Below the pieces are notes generated by a model. The model saw only the letters and a list, made by a program, of their open reading frames with translations, ran no database searches and was not told where the DNA came from. Source: Piliocolobus tephrosceles (lineage: Eukaryota; Chordata; Mammalia; Primates; Cercopithecidae). Taken from it: a stretch of DNA of 64,000 bases. Both the position numbers and the translations under genes were made by a program. The DNA lies in contig NC_045439.1 of assembly GCF_002776525.5 (NCBI RefSeq), positions 123,754,929 to 123,818,928 on the forward strand, written 5' to 3'. This document shows, in pieces, positions 32,799 through 44,531 of the stretch. Numbering within the stretch: position 1 is the stretch's first letter; each line of letters opens with the position of its first letter.

Positions 32799-34654
32799 CA
32801 CAGTGATCTTCAGCTGAGCAAAAACCTCCTAGAAACTGAACTAAGTTTTCCCTAAAGATCTTCTGGAAGGAGCGATATCGTGAGCACAGAGAATATTAAG
32901 TAATTGTCACAGTAATAACCTGGCACAGGATCCCAGTGTCAGTTTGGATTTCACGACTGTTTCCATACTGGATAAATAAAGGATGGTCTTTCTACATGTT
33001 CTAAAGAAAGAGTTTTCCTGTACAGGCCCAGAATACTGAATGCCAAAATCCTAGCATATCCACTGTTGTTTTAGATAATTATTCTCCAGGGTTCTGAAAA
33101 TTATATACCTCACTTGGACATAGTAGGGATAGTTTATGTCCACAGCACCAAAGCAAAAGCAGTCAGAGAGACTGTTGTCACAGTGGGAGGGATTGAGGGA
33201 AGCTGTCACGGTCCACCTGGCAGGAGGGGTTGGCGTGCTGATCACACCTTCTGGGTACTCGAGCCAGGCACCTCTGACCGAGGTCAGCTCAGGAACATCT
33301 GAAGGGATGCCCAACCTTTTCAATCCACAGAACTCGAGGCAGTCCTATGCAATTGTCTGCCCTGGAATCCACCCCGGACTCCAACTCCAGATCTTTTCAT
33401 CCCCTGCTTTGCTAGTCACCAGGAAAAGGACTTTTCACCACTTCCTATCCTTGTCCTAGGAGAGGCTTTTCCACTCTTACCGTCCCTTCCCCAGGACATA
33501 ACACAGCTCAAGGACTAATCAGAAACAATCCTCTTATGAGTAAGAAGGTGGCTTCTCCCATTTTTCCTGCATGATCCTTTTGAGCTTCTCTCAATTTTGA
33601 GGTACCTCACAGAAAGTCTGAGCCCGAAACTCCATGGGCACCACCACTGAGTGGCCAGCATGGTCTTCTCCTACTTCCTCAGCCCTGGCCACATTGAGGA
33701 CCAGGGGCTTAACAACTGGCATTAGGAATGGAGCACTCCAAAGGGAAACCAACAAACATGCAGCCTGTAAATCTCCTACTTGGATTATATTAGTGTTATT
33801 TCAGGGACAGATCTCTCCTTTCCAAACCCATTACAGAAGCCATCTCTCTCCTCACTACTTTGCTTCTTTGTCTGATGGATCTCTTACCTTGGCCTGCTTA
33901 ATTAAAAAATGATATAATTTTTCACACCATTCCTATGAAACTAAATCTGGTAATGCCTATGCTGGGTTTCAAGGCTGAGAGACGGTGAAACCAAATTTTG
34001 TCACCTGTGCAAGCCTGTTTTAGGTGGTGGGTCCAGGATGTCTGATATATGGACACAGGGTACAGGTGTGGGCATGTGTAAATATTCAAGGGAGGCAGAT
34101 GCCTAGTTTTCCTGGAGCAGAGCATTCATGAAAGGGAATCGCAGGAAATAAATCTGGAGAACAGAAAGGGTCCAGATTTTAGAGAGCTTTGAGTGACATG
34201 CTAGGATCTGGACATGATTTCCCCTTGAGATGATTTCTCAAAACATGAATGCCCAGATGAAGCATTGAGTTGCACAGAGGAGAGGGGCATAAAAAGAGGC
34301 AGAAAAATGAGTAAAAAATGTAAAGTGAGAATATAGTTTTAAAAGAAGAGAATAAAGAACACAGAACTCCTGTTGTGCTTACAGGAGTTTCTCGAGACCT
34401 TCAAGTCATAAACATTTTTCTAATGATGGATACAATTCTTATGAAATTGGCAGCAAGTCCATCATGGTAAACCTCAGAGCTCTCCTTCACCCCTCCTGTC
34501 CAGAGTAGAGGGAACCAGAATCGCCACTTCAGATAGCAGTGATTTTAGCTTGCACAGTTTACACAGGTACTTCCCTTGTCCTACCTTCCCTTGTCCCTCA
34601 AACATGAACACCAATAACCTTTAACATAAAGCCTCTCTTGTCTGTAATACTCAC

Positions 34655-34715
34655 TTGCTAAAACATTCAGCCTGGTGCCTGTTCCAAAGATGTATTTGTA
34701 GGTTCCTGAGGTAGT
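34655..34715 (-). CDS. TRAJ40: T-cell receptor alpha joining segment 40
   Basis: Reads TTSGTYKYI, FGTG, TRLNVLA in 61 nt; human has Lys for the Asn as remembered. Donor GTGAG at 34653-34654. Consensus heptamer 34716-34722, 12-bp spacer, nonamer acataaacc 34735-34743. A 78-codon open frame across it is chance. Confidence 0.96.
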
Positions 34716-35955
34716 CACAGTGTTATGAGTCTCTACATAAACCAACGCAATGTTACCATTTATGGAAGCAGCTTTACTCTCCATGAATAAATACGGCATT
34801 ACATGCACTTTCCCCATTGAAAGGCCTTGACCTCATATTTTTCTAAAAGTAATTTATTTGGGATTGTATCTTAATTTATAGAGAAAGTCTTCACTGCTTC
34901 TATTGGGTCTGAGTTTGCAAAAGTTCTTCAATCTCATGCTATCTTTATGCGTGTTTATTAATTAAAGAGGCTGACTTAGCGAACATATGAGGACTTAAAC
35001 ATCCAAATGACTGTTGAACCCTCTGAAATATTCCATCTAGGATTCCCCCTGAGAGCCAGTTTATGAACCACATAAACCAACCCATGACATTATTTTATAG
35101 TCACATCTATTTTTGGATCCAAAACAGTATCAGTAACTAGTCGATTCCCTCCTAAATTTAATAGTCTTGGTTCTGAAAGGATTTTGATTATCAATAAAAG
35201 TAAAATCCACCTTTAAAAGATACAGCCATCATGGATGCTACAAAAAGAAAGTGTTTTGGCCTTTGAGGGTGGTTTCAGTGAGGGGCAAGCAATGGACAGT
35301 GTTGGATGCTTCAAGCTGAGTGCTTTGACTGGGCCACTCATTGAAATGTGTGAACTCAATTTATTAACAAATCAGCCACATTACCTTATTGTCACAGCTG
35401 GTTCATGTGCAGAGAACTGTTGATGAAATACTATTGAAATGTGAGATGGCAGACATTTTTGCAAATAGGGTGCCTGCAGGAAAGCACCCCTGTTTCTGTA
35501 ATTCTAACAGAAAAAAGCCCCAGTAACAACCAAAAAAACCCACTGAATTCTCCAGGTGTGGAGATAGCTTGTACAATTTTCAATGTTGCTTTTTATAATA
35601 CATCACGATTACCTGCTCCCTGACAGCTTCACAACTCGGATAAATATTCTGTTTTATTACAGATAATCTAGTGGATGTGGGGAGGCCCTCCCTAGTCCTG
35701 GGATTCTCTGCCTCTCCCATAGGGTTGGTTTGGCCAGCCTAGGTAAGGGGGTGAAGTTCATGTGGGAACCTGCGGTGAGGAAGGGGGCTATCCAAACGAG
35801 CAAGCCCATCCATGTGATACCTCAAGGGTTCTGTTCTCTCTCTAGAAAAAGTTACATTGTTCTGCTATTCTCGTAGAGGAAGAAAGCCATGCCAAGCTTG
35901 GAACTCCTGCTGCCCCTCCCTTCACTTGAGTCCTTAGTCCACTCACCTTATTTTT

Positions 35956-36260
35956 CTGTTTTTCTTTCTTTTTGTTTTTGAGACGGAGTCTCGCTTATCA
36001 CCCAGGCTGGAATGCAGTGACATGATCTCAGCTCACTGCAATCCCTGCCTCCTGGGTTCAAGCGATTCTCCCACCTTAGCTTCCCAAGTAGCTGGAATTA
36101 CAGGTGCCCACCACCACACCTGGCTAATTTTTGTATTTTTAGTAGAGATGGGGTTTCATCATGTTGGTCAGGCTGGTCTCGACCTCTTGACCTCAAGCTA
36201 TCCACCCGCCTCAGCCTCCCAAAGTGTTAGAATTACAGGCGTGAGCCACTGCGCCCAGCT
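35956..36260 (-). repeat. Full-length antisense Alu
   Basis: From 'gagacggagtctcgcttatc' to 'gagccactgcgcccagc'. Imperfect target-site duplication, cactcaccttattttt and cactcgccttatttttt, on the two sides. Confidence 0.95.
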
Positions 36261-36683
36261 CACTCGCCTTATTTTTTAATTCTACCAGACGACACAAGCA
36301 TCAACTCAACAGGGTCCTTGCCACTTATCTGTTAAGGACACACTTCCTTGGCTATGCCATTGCTTTGGTAGCTTCCCTTTTCATGGGCTTGTTTCTGTCT
36401 CTATCACAAAGCTTTGTTTCTTATCTCTGCCTTTCCCAAAGCCACAACGTGCTTTGTGGACCTTTGAAAAACAGTGATTGTAGCATTAGCACAATTTATC
36501 AAACTGCCCCGAGACCTGATAACCAAATCCAGCCTCCAGGGAAACATGTATTCATATCTTGCTCACACATCAGACATAGTTAACAACTGCATGCTAAGCA
36601 AAGCAATTAAATTCAGCTGTGTTTCAACAGGTCCCATCGGATTTCTTTCCCGAAAGGACAATTAGTAAACCACAAGAACTCAC

Positions 36684-36745
36684 GGGGTGTGACCAACAGC
36701 GAGGTGCCTTTGCCGAAGTTCAGTGCATACCCGGAGTTTGAGTTC
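36684..36745 (-). CDS. TRAJ41: T-cell receptor alpha joining segment 41
   Basis: Reads NSNSGYALN, FGKG, TSLLVTP, identical to human as remembered. Donor GTGAG at 36682-36683. Consensus heptamer 36746-36752, 12-bp spacer, nonamer acaaaaaca 36765-36773. An antisense Alu lies in the 1.9-kb spacer toward TRAJ40. Confidence 0.96.
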
Positions 36746-37191
36746 CACAGTGTGTTCTCCCTAAACAAAAACACCTTGCAGTAGCCACCCTGTCCCGTCT
36801 CCTATGATTCCTATTAAAGCTAATGTCTGGAAACCAATCACACAGCAGTCACACAGACTGCGGATCATCCCTGGGCCCTTGATGGTGTAAATAAAGCTTC
36901 CCTCTTCCATGGGACCATTGCTGAAAAGGTCACCACTCCCTACAGTGATGTGGGTGATCAATATTGAGATCTGCCACCTGAGGGAGGGGGCCCTGTGACA
37001 TGTTATGAAGTCTGGGGATTTCTTATGTCCAGCAGAAGGACGTGCTGGTCTGGACTGGGAACAGCCAGGGGCATGGACAGGAGCAATTCTGTGGGGTTCA
37101 AGGGTGAAGGTGGGGGGAAGATATAACAGAGAAAGGAGTTGGCAAGTCTCTTCTCACTTACTCTGCATTGTACTTTAGCTGCACTTACTGC

Positions 37192-37423
37192 TTTTGCTTT
37201 TACTTCCCCAGTGTTCTAACAAGTTAAGGGTATAGGATGTTAAGCAAGTTTCCTTAATGTGTCTCCAAAACAGTCATTGGAAGGTCATTCTAGCCTACTT
37301 CATCCCATTTACACATAACACATATCACTCTGGAAAAGTTATCCAAGTATTCAGGACTCTCTGTTCTCTATTTGAGAGCCCTTTCATTCTGTTGCCCAGA
37401 GTGACAAAGTCCTGATGATAAAT
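37192..37423. repeat. Recent duplication, copy 1 (below TRAJ42)
   Basis: 232 bp aligning without gaps to 38993-39224, about 10 mismatches by eye (about 96% identity), 1801 bp apart. Confidence 0.93.
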
Positions 37424-37449
37424 CAGGACTTTGAATCCCCAACACTTAC

Positions 37450-37515
37450 TTGGTTTAACAGAGAGTTTAGTGCCTTTTCCAAAGATGAGATTTCCTTGGC
37501 TTCCTCCATAATTCA
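37450..37515 (-). CDS. TRAJ42: T-cell receptor alpha joining segment 42
   Basis: Reads NYGGSQGNLI, FGKG, TKLSVKP, identical to human as remembered. Donor GTAAG at 37448-37449. Heptamer cacagtt 37516-37522, spacer ending CTTT, nonamer acaataatc 37535-37543. The block 37192-37423 directly below it recurs almost unchanged at 38993-39224. Confidence 0.96.
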
Positions 37516-37864
37516 CACAGTTCTATGGAGCTTTACAATAATCAACAGGTGGGGAGGATGGAGGGGGAGACTGAGAAAGTGAGATCATTTTCCCCTCTAG
37601 TGGAAGTCTCCCCACCTTGCAGCCTCTGTTCCCAGTTCCTTTGCAAGGTCAGGACAGTTCTCTAAAATTAACAGCTGGCTGTGCAGATAGATCTGATCTT
37701 GATCTTAAATCCCCTGTTTTCTTCCTAGAACACTGGGTTCTGACAGAATGCTTGTGCCAGAGGCACATGAGCACAATAGCACCCAGCACAGGAGGTCAAC
37801 ATTGGGGGCCCAGTGGCTATTTTAGGGACCAGGAGCACGATGCCACTTTCTCAGCCATAGTTCC

Positions 37865-38160
37865 TTTTTTTTTTTTTTTTTGAGATGGAATCTCGCTGTT
37901 GCCAGGCTGGAGTGCAGTGGCACGATCTTGGCTCATGGCAATCTCTGCCTTCTGGGTTCAAGTGATTCTCCTGCCTCAGCCTCCTGAGTAGCTGGGACTA
38001 CAGGCGCCCAGCACCACGCCCAGCTAATTTTTTTGTATTTTTAGTAGAGATGGGGTTTCACCATGTTGGCCAGGATGGTCTCCATCTCTTGACCTCATGA
38101 TCTGCCCACTTCAGCCTCCCAAAGTGCTGGGATTACAGGAGTGAGCTACCTCGCCTGGCT
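37865..38160 (-). repeat. Full-length antisense Alu
   Basis: Poly-T head, 'gagatggaatctcgctgttg' through 'gagctacctcgcctggct'. Lies between the two copies of the 232-bp duplication. Confidence 0.95.
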
Positions 38161-38417
38161 TATATTTAACATTTTTATATATCCAGAGCCAATGACGAAA
38201 CCAGTGAAATTTTCTATGTCTTCTTGACCTAATTCTTAGGATTGCCAGAATTCATCAACTAACAGACTTCCAACCAGCTCAGGGTCTCAGGCACAAAGAA
38301 ACCAGGTGCTTAGATCCTCTTGGGAGTGGCAGTGTCTTAACCCGACAGAAACTGCCCAGAACAGCACCACCGCTCAATCAGGTCAGCTTTTAAGATTGAA
38401 CCATTCCCCCAACTTAC

Positions 38418-38471
38418 TTGGTTTTACTGTTAGTCTGGTCCCTGCTCCAAAGCGCATGTCATTGTTATTGT
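38418..38471 (-). CDS. TRAJ43: T-cell receptor alpha joining segment 43
   Basis: Reads NNNDMR, FGAG, TRLTVKP in 54 nt, one of the shortest segments here and identical to human as remembered. Donor GTAAG at 38416-38417. Heptamer cacagta 38472-38478, 12-bp spacer, perfect nonamer 38491-38499. An antisense Alu occupies 37865-38160 below it. Confidence 0.96.
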
Positions 38472-38992
38472 CACAGTAATACCTGCTTTAACAAAAACCC
38501 CCTGGGGAAACCTTGCAACCAGCTCCCAGCATGGCAGGGACCAGGGAGAGCAGCACTGATCAGTACCATACCACACACAGTTCCGTTCTTCTTTTCCTAC
38601 AGGAATGGGGCCATTTTGTCATGCTTCTAGACTGTAAACATGGGCACTTTTCAGGGCACTGAGTAGTTAATTGAGACCCCAAATTGGCACACTGGGACGT
38701 AATCAGCTTCCAAACAGGTCCCCGAATGGTGCATAAACCAATACTGCAAACAAATCATGCCCAGGTACACTATTTGTCTTCAGGGACCACTTTGTATGAG
38801 GAACTGCCTGGTGAGATGCTCCAGAACTTCTACAATTTGCATCTTACTCACAGGTTCAAAATACCCAAACTACTCATCTATGTAATTTCATATAAATTAT
38901 CATGTATTCATTTCATAATTGCACATAATGAAACATGGCAGTGCTTTGGGAGAGAGGAGTTGGCATTTGTTTATGTTCCTAGAGGGTCAAGG

Positions 38993-39224
38993 TTTTGCTT
39001 TTACTTCACCAATGTTCTAACAAGTTAAGGGTGTAGGATATTAAGCAAGTTTCCTTAGTGTGTCTCCAAAACAGCCATTAGAAGGTCATTCTAGCCCACT
39101 TCATCCCATTTACACATAACACATATCACTCTGGAAAAGTTATCTGAGTATTCAGGACTCTCTGTTCTCTATTTGAGAGCCCTTTCATTCTGTTGCCCAG
39201 AGTGACAAAGTCCTGATGATAAAT
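38993..39224. repeat. Recent duplication, copy 2 (between TRAJ43 and TRAJ44)
   Basis: Partner of 37192-37423; no J segment was carried with it. Confidence 0.93.
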
Positions 39225-39501
39225 TAATTCTCAAACCACTGTTCTAAAGGATATACACAGGGTAATAAAGACCGAAGAAGCTTGGAGCAGAGAGGTTCTG
39301 TTTTCACAGGTGGAAAGGAAAACCTCTGTAACAGGTATAAAAATAGCACAAGAACTGACTGAATGCAGGTATGTATCCTCAGTGAGATCACCTCCCGCTG
39401 GAAGGAAGGAAGGACTACATCCAACCAGGATATCCCCTCTGCAGTATCCCTTGTTTTAAAGGAACACACAGTTAAGTTACCTCACAGTTTCTGTTACCTA
39501 C

Positions 39502-39564
39502 CAAGGGTGACCTGAAGTCTTGTTCCAGTCCCAAAGGTGAGTTTACTGGCAGTGCCGGTGTTTA
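39502..39564 (-). CDS. TRAJ44: T-cell receptor alpha joining segment 44
   Basis: Reads NTGTASKLT, FGTG, TRLQVTL, identical to human as remembered. Donor GTAGG at 39500-39501. Heptamer cactgtg 39565-39571, 12-bp spacer, nonamer acagaaacc 39584-39592. Confidence 0.96.
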
Positions 39565-40394
39565 CACTGTGAGATGCTTCATAACAGAAACCTGCTGCTT
39601 GACTTTCCATCTGGTCTTCCCTCCCTCACTCAGAGCTCTCCCCATGATTTCTCCCAGATGGGCAACCTGGGTGAGCCCTCATGGATTCATTTCCCTTTCC
39701 CAAACTCCACAGTATTAATTCCTATGAGGGCAGCAGGGCTCTGGCCAGATACCCACTTGACTAACATTACCTGCTGGTTGCCCTTTTTGACCTCAGTTGA
39801 TCATGGGGTGCTGACTAGATGATTAAGGCTGAGGAGCTGTCAGGTTCAACTCTGAAGACATTGAGAGTTGAACTCTTTGTCCTTTCTCTTTCTGGGTTTT
39901 ATCTTAATGAATCCCTCTTGTCATACTTGATGAGTGATGGGGCCGAGAAATCAAATGATTAATAACTGTTCTAATGTAAGGTCCCTAAGTCAGGTAGAGA
40001 AGAAGGTATAAAGACAGAAAAGGAGATATGGCCAAATCTCTATCTACACAGCCATTTCCACATTTCCTGTGAGAGCAATTTTCGTTGCAAAGGTGCTGCT
40101 GGCAAAGTGGCCTCCATATGTTCGTGACCCATCCTAAGCTCATATCTTTTGTCTGCTGGCATCCAGATTTTCCAATGATGGACTCCCACTCAAACATAAT
40201 TGCCAAAGGGCAGATCTCAGGAGTCCTCCAAAGCACAAACTGCATCACCTCCTTCTCTACGTGGCTCAAAACTTCCCATGTACTTAGGACAGTGCCAACA
40301 ATGGTAGTGACACCAGAAGCACATAAGCCAACGTCTAGAAATGCCCCCATGGGGACTGCATTTTGAACCGCACCTCCCAGGCAAAAGCACTTAC

Positions 40395-40460
40395 AGGGCT
40401 GGACGATTAGACGAGTCCCTTTGCCAAAGGTGAGTCTGTCAGCACTTCCTCCTGAATACG
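40395..40460 (-). CDS. TRAJ45: T-cell receptor alpha joining segment 45
   Basis: Reads YSGGSADRLT, FGKG, TRLIVQP; human is YSGGGADGLT and ends THLIIQP as remembered, so four residues differ. Donor GTAAG at 40393-40394. Heptamer cactctg 40461-40467, spacer ending CTTT, nonamer acataaacc 40480-40488. A 190-codon open frame spans it on the same strand but has no gene features. Confidence 0.95.
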
Positions 40461-40918
40461 CACTCTGGGCCAACCCTTTACATAAACCCCTCTGCCAGAA
40501 AATCTCATGCCCTGAACTTCCCAGAACCTCCACAGCTGCTCTGAAACCCACAGACACCAGGTACAGCTAATAGTCCTGGTCATTGCTACTGGTCACTTCT
40601 CCCTCTCCTATGTTGCTGGCATAAAAGCTTGAAACATACATAACCAGAGTAAGGCCCTGGAGATGATGACTTCAGTTTCTTGACACACTGCCAACCAACT
40701 GCCTCACTGTTGGTTTCTTGATGAGTGTGGACCTGGCCACATGACCCTCATGTAGGAGAGATGGGAAGAATGGAGGGCCCTTAGCCACAAATATTAAAAG
40801 AAGTATGAAAAGCCACCATGGTTTGTTCATCTGGAATCCAAAGGAGGACAACTCAAATGTCAGGCTAGAACAAATAATAGGAAAAGGCATAAAGATCTTA
40901 CTTTCTGCTCAGACTTAC

Positions 40919-40981
40919 TGGGCCTAACTGCTAAACGAGTCCCGGTCCCAAAAGTCAGCTTGTCTCCGCTGCTTTTCTTCT
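40919..40981 (-). CDS. TRAJ46: T-cell receptor alpha joining segment 46
   Basis: Reads KKSSGDKLT, FGTG, TRLAVRP, identical to human as remembered. Donor GTAAG at 40917-40918. Heptamer cactgct 40982-40988 is weak in its outer half; spacer ends CTTT; nonamer acagaaaca 41001-41009. Confidence 0.96.
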
Positions 40982-41482
40982 CACTGCTGTCAGCAGCTTT
41001 ACAGAAACAGGGCAGACACCTGTCACCAGTGTCTCCTCACCAACCTGTCTACCGAGGCTTCTTCATGACACTGATCCCACAAATGCCCTACAAAGTCCAG
41101 CAGTGTGTAGCTTTTCTTACACATCTCAAAGTCACAGGCTCAGGATAAATCTCCAAGCTCAAAACTACAGATTGAGGTTTCCATTTTGGAAGTCTAGACA
41201 CCCAAATAGCAAGCACTGTGGTCACAGAGATGCTGACAATTTTTTTTTTTTTTCAAATTTAACTGAATTTTAAAACTGTGGGTCTCACTAGTGAATGGAT
41301 GTGATAAACGCTCTCAAAGGCAACACATGGAAATTCTTAATGAATCACACTAATGAGATGCTTGTGTTGCACCTGGAATTTCACTGCTCCTTTCTTTAGA
41401 ATCAAATACTTCTCAGCCAGAAAAAAATTTATTTGATATGCAACGAAACCCAGGTTGGGACTTGAGTGTGTTTTATACTCAC

Positions 41483-41539
41483 AAGGCTTGACTCTCAAAA
41501 TGGTTCCTGTGCCGAAGATCAGCTTGTTTCCATAGTCCA
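41483..41539 (-). CDS. TRAJ47: T-cell receptor alpha joining segment 47
   Basis: Reads DYGNKLI, FGTG, TILRVKP; human is EYGNKLV, FGAG and ends RVKS as remembered, so four residues differ. Donor GTGAG at 41481-41482. Heptamer cacagca 41540-41546, 12-bp spacer, nonamer acaaaaaca 41559-41567. TRAJ48 is 2 kb away across an interrupted TATC repeat. Confidence 0.95.
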
Positions 41540-42674
41540 CACAGCATCAAACTCCTCTACAAAAACAGTGGTTGAACTTGGGTGGTGTGTGGGGTGGGGC
41601 CAAGTTACTTGGTTCTGGAAACAGAGAACTGTTCCACTTTGCATTTAGGACCTGTTGATATTTGCCCAAGAGGCTGAAGACATTGTAATAATTGCAGGAA
41701 CTTGTAAAAGTAAAAAGGCTAATTGTTTATTGGAATTTGGCTTCCCTCTGCTCTTTGCTGCTTGGACTAGGGTAAATGCTATAACTTCCCCAAGGTTTAC
41801 TGTATCTTTTCTTTCAGGATTTTTCTAGTCCTCTAGCCAGAATCTTCTTTCATCTCATGAATTCTAATCATAGCCCCTTGTTCCAAATAATTCCACTCTG
41901 CTGTGATGTCCTTTAGTTTCAAAACCCTTAGCAACTACCAACCACCAACAGCTTCTGGAAGCACGACTTGGAAAACGAACTTGTTATAGCTGACTTCCAG
42001 ATAAAGTTTTCAAATATTTGGGGCTCTGGTTTAGAGCCCTCTGACTGTCCCTTGCTGGGTAGGACATTCTTATGCTGAGTTGCTCTTAGTAGCAGTGGGA
42101 TTTTCCCTGCGTGTGTTACATTCTCACCTGGGGACAGTTCCCTGAACGGTTGTGGGATACTATAGCACCTGTGGGAGGCAGCAGACTGACCATCTCTGGG
42201 TCCCTCCAGGTCCCACGGCTCAGCTCTGCTGCAGTCTCACTTTGTAAGTCTGGAACTCTCTGAGCCCCCTGTCCTTAGATACAGAGTGAGGAGAGACCGT
42301 TTTTCTATCTTATCCAGAGAGAAGGAAAATACTTTGATGTTTAAAGGTGCTTTATCCAAGCTAGCTGAGAGGTGCTTTGTAATGTAATTGTCACTATAAA
42401 AGTCTGACCTACCCAAATCCTCAATACTCATGCCTTTAATTTCTAATGCAGCAAAACATAAAAAGGATTATTCTAGGCAACTGAGTGGTTAAGACAGAAA
42501 GGTTCCATACCTCCAGTTCTCGCTCTTGCAAGTGTGCTTTCTGTTCTATTTTGTGTGGTTGTCTTTGATTACGAAGTGAACATATTCAACTTTTCCACAG
42601 CTTTTAATTGCAGGTGCAAAAGAATCTATTTGCCCATGTTTCTCACATCTTCTACCCTGTGTATATATATCCAG

Positions 42675-42721
<47 letters not shown>

Positions 42722-42731
42722 NNNNNNNNNN

Positions 42732-42787
<56 letters not shown>

Positions 42788-42799
42788 CATCTATCTATC
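42675..42799. repeat. (TATC)n microsatellite with assembly gap
   Basis: Tandem TATC units broken by ten N at 42722-42731. The true length is unknown. Confidence 0.97.
42722..42731. other. Assembly gap (10 N)
   Basis: Ten unresolved bases inside the TATC repeat. Confidence 0.99.
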
Positions 42800-42901
42800 A
42801 TCTATCTCAGAAATAGTTGTTTTTAACAGTTAATTCTGTGCCTCACCCACATTGTCATTAACTAAATGCAGATGTGCTGCCACACTAATAAACTTCATTG
42901 G
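42785..42901. repeat. Inverted repeat around TRAJ48, arm 1
   Basis: The reverse complement matches 44143-44260 closely (a handful of mismatches by eye), including the end of the tetranucleotide repeat and about 90 bp of unique flank. Confidence 0.92.
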
Positions 42902-43478
42902 AAAAAAAGAAAAAATCAAACCCAGAGATTTCCGAGTTTAAACTTTCCCCCTGAGGTCAGTGCTTAGTGTTCTATTTAGATAATCCTGCCCCGCCCAGAG
43001 CACTAGCTCTTAGCACCTTTCCAGATACCTTGCCATTTGCAGAGAGAGACACAACACTGAATTAGTTTTGTAAAATTATACTGCCTGACATTCCATCTGC
43101 CTGCCTCTCTGGGTCTCTTGGTTTGCTTGTCTCTTTGATATTCTATGTTTCTACCATTTCTCCCAAATACTTGCAGTACTCAAAGTTAAAACTATCACAC
43201 AAGATAAAAGTGAAGATGCAGTCATTCTGCCTGAATTCTCTTCACATGCCACATTAGCACTTGATGGCAGCAGCAAAAACAGAATTGTGAATCATATTTT
43301 CTAGTTTTGAATTAAATAGTCAGGACTGGAGTTCCCCCGGAAAACTCAGATATTTGGTTGCCGCCTGTCTCGACCAGTTCTGAACAAGGACAGATGAAAA
43401 TTCTGTAAGCCCACACGTCTACTATGACCCCCAGAATCTTATGCAGGCTGATTTCCTGACCAAGGATAAAGAACTTAC

Positions 43479-43541
43479 TGGGTATAATGGTGAGTCTTGT
43501 TCCAGTCCCAAAGGTTAATTTCTCATTTCCAAAGTTAGATA
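43479..43541 (-). CDS. TRAJ48: T-cell receptor alpha joining segment 48
   Basis: Reads SNFGNEKLT, FGTG, TRLTIIP, identical to human as remembered. Donor GTAAG at 43477-43478. Perfect heptamer 43542-43548, 12-bp spacer, perfect nonamer 43561-43569. It sits between the two arms of an inverted repeat (42785-42901 and 44143-44260). Confidence 0.97.
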
Positions 43542-44142
43542 CACAGTGTTCTAAGTCATTACAAAAACCATCACTCTAAACTCTCCAAACTCTACTGCAA
43601 ACCCCTGCCCCATTTCTTGCAAATTCCTTCCTGCAATGCTTCCACAACATAAAAGGCACCAGTGACCCTTTCCTACCATTTCCTGCTGGACGACTGAGAG
43701 AAACCAGAATGAGCGACTGTAATTAGGAGATGCTTGACATGTGCAATCTCTTTTGATTTTTCTGCCACATTTTTCTTCAGAGAGAAACAGAAATCTTCTT
43801 TCTCTCTCCACGTGGTATCTATCAGTGCATCCCCCAGGTCTAAATACAAGAGTGAGTGTGGACCCCCTGCCATCTTTCTCATCCCTTTACACCATCCCAT
43901 ATTCGGTTTTCTGTAAAGTCACCTCATTTCCCTTCTAGCCTCCTAGTCCCTCTCCTCTCAATTGGAATGTCCCTCCATTCTCTGCTCCTGAGGCTTGTGC
44001 CACAAAGGGCCCAGCTTCTCTGGTTGGCACAGATGTGGGGGTGACCTAGAGAGGCCAGCTGTCACTGCAAGTGACATCGCCTGCTCCCCTACTTCAGGAA
44101 TGTTCAAGGAACATTCTCTGGGTTTGGTTTTTTTGTTTTCTT

Positions 44143-44250
44143 CCAGTGAAGTTTATCAGTGTGGCAGCACATCTGCATTTAGTTAATGACAATTTGTGTG
44201 AGGCACAGAACTAACTGTTAAAAACAACTATTTCTGAGATAGATGATAGT

Positions 44251-44282
<32 letters not shown>

Positions 44283-44286
44283 AGAT
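44143..44286. repeat. Inverted repeat around TRAJ48, arm 2, with (GATA)n
   Basis: 44143-44260 pairs with arm 1; it runs into an interrupted GATA repeat (to 44286), the reverse of the TATC repeat. Confidence 0.92.
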
Positions 44287-44475
44287 ACTTCAAGGAATGA
44301 AATAAAGACCTGTCCAAGCATAAATCATTCTCGGGTGTGGGGGCGCCTCTTTACTCCGATCCAGATAAAGTTATACCTAGAAGCAGAGAAATAGAGTAGC
44401 AGACTTTGACAGCTGTTTCTGCAGTTTAAAGGGTTTGCTCAACACAATGGTGATGGACAATTTTCTTTGACTTAC

Positions 44476-44531
44476 TTGGAATGACTGTCAAACTTGTCCC
44501 AGTCCCAAAATACAACTGGTTACCCGTGTTC
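44476..44531 (-). CDS. TRAJ49: T-cell receptor alpha joining segment 49
   Basis: Reads NTGNQLY, FGTG, TSLTVIP in 56 nt; human has Phe for the Leu as remembered. Donor GTAAG at 44474-44475. Heptamer cactgtg 44532-44538, 12-bp spacer, perfect nonamer 44551-44559. A germline promoter near Ja49 is known in mouse; I could not recognise one here. Confidence 0.96.

Larger units (their letters stand above)
18702..41482. other. Spacers between TRAJ27 and TRAJ47
   Basis: Five Alus, one clear MIR and two duplicated block pairs are listed. The rest is unique: 21789-23578, 28085-29233, 31298-32111, 32827-34654 and 34744-35955 show nothing recognisable. Confidence 0.6.

Noticed and set aside
33112..33178. 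J-like block with FGAV, a GTGAG donor and a consensus heptamer CACAGTG between TRAJ39 and TRAJ40
   Set aside because: The FG frame leaves no extra nucleotide at the donor (wrong phase for TRAC), the tail does not resemble T-x-L-x-V-x-P, and no nonamer stands 12 bp from the heptamer.
34360..34392. Short hairpin (about 9-bp arms)
   Set aside because: Arms this short are expected by chance in 64 kb.
36410..36450. FGKG reading on the minus strand below TRAJ41
   Set aside because: No usable donor in phase and no heptamer or nonamer.
39680..39725. FGKG reading on the minus strand above TRAJ44
   Set aside because: A stop follows two codons later, splice phase is wrong, and the heptamer-like sequence is only three bases from the motif.
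39985..40557. 190-codon open frame on the minus strand
   Set aside because: It merely runs through TRAJ45 and its flanks; no homology, start context or exon signals.
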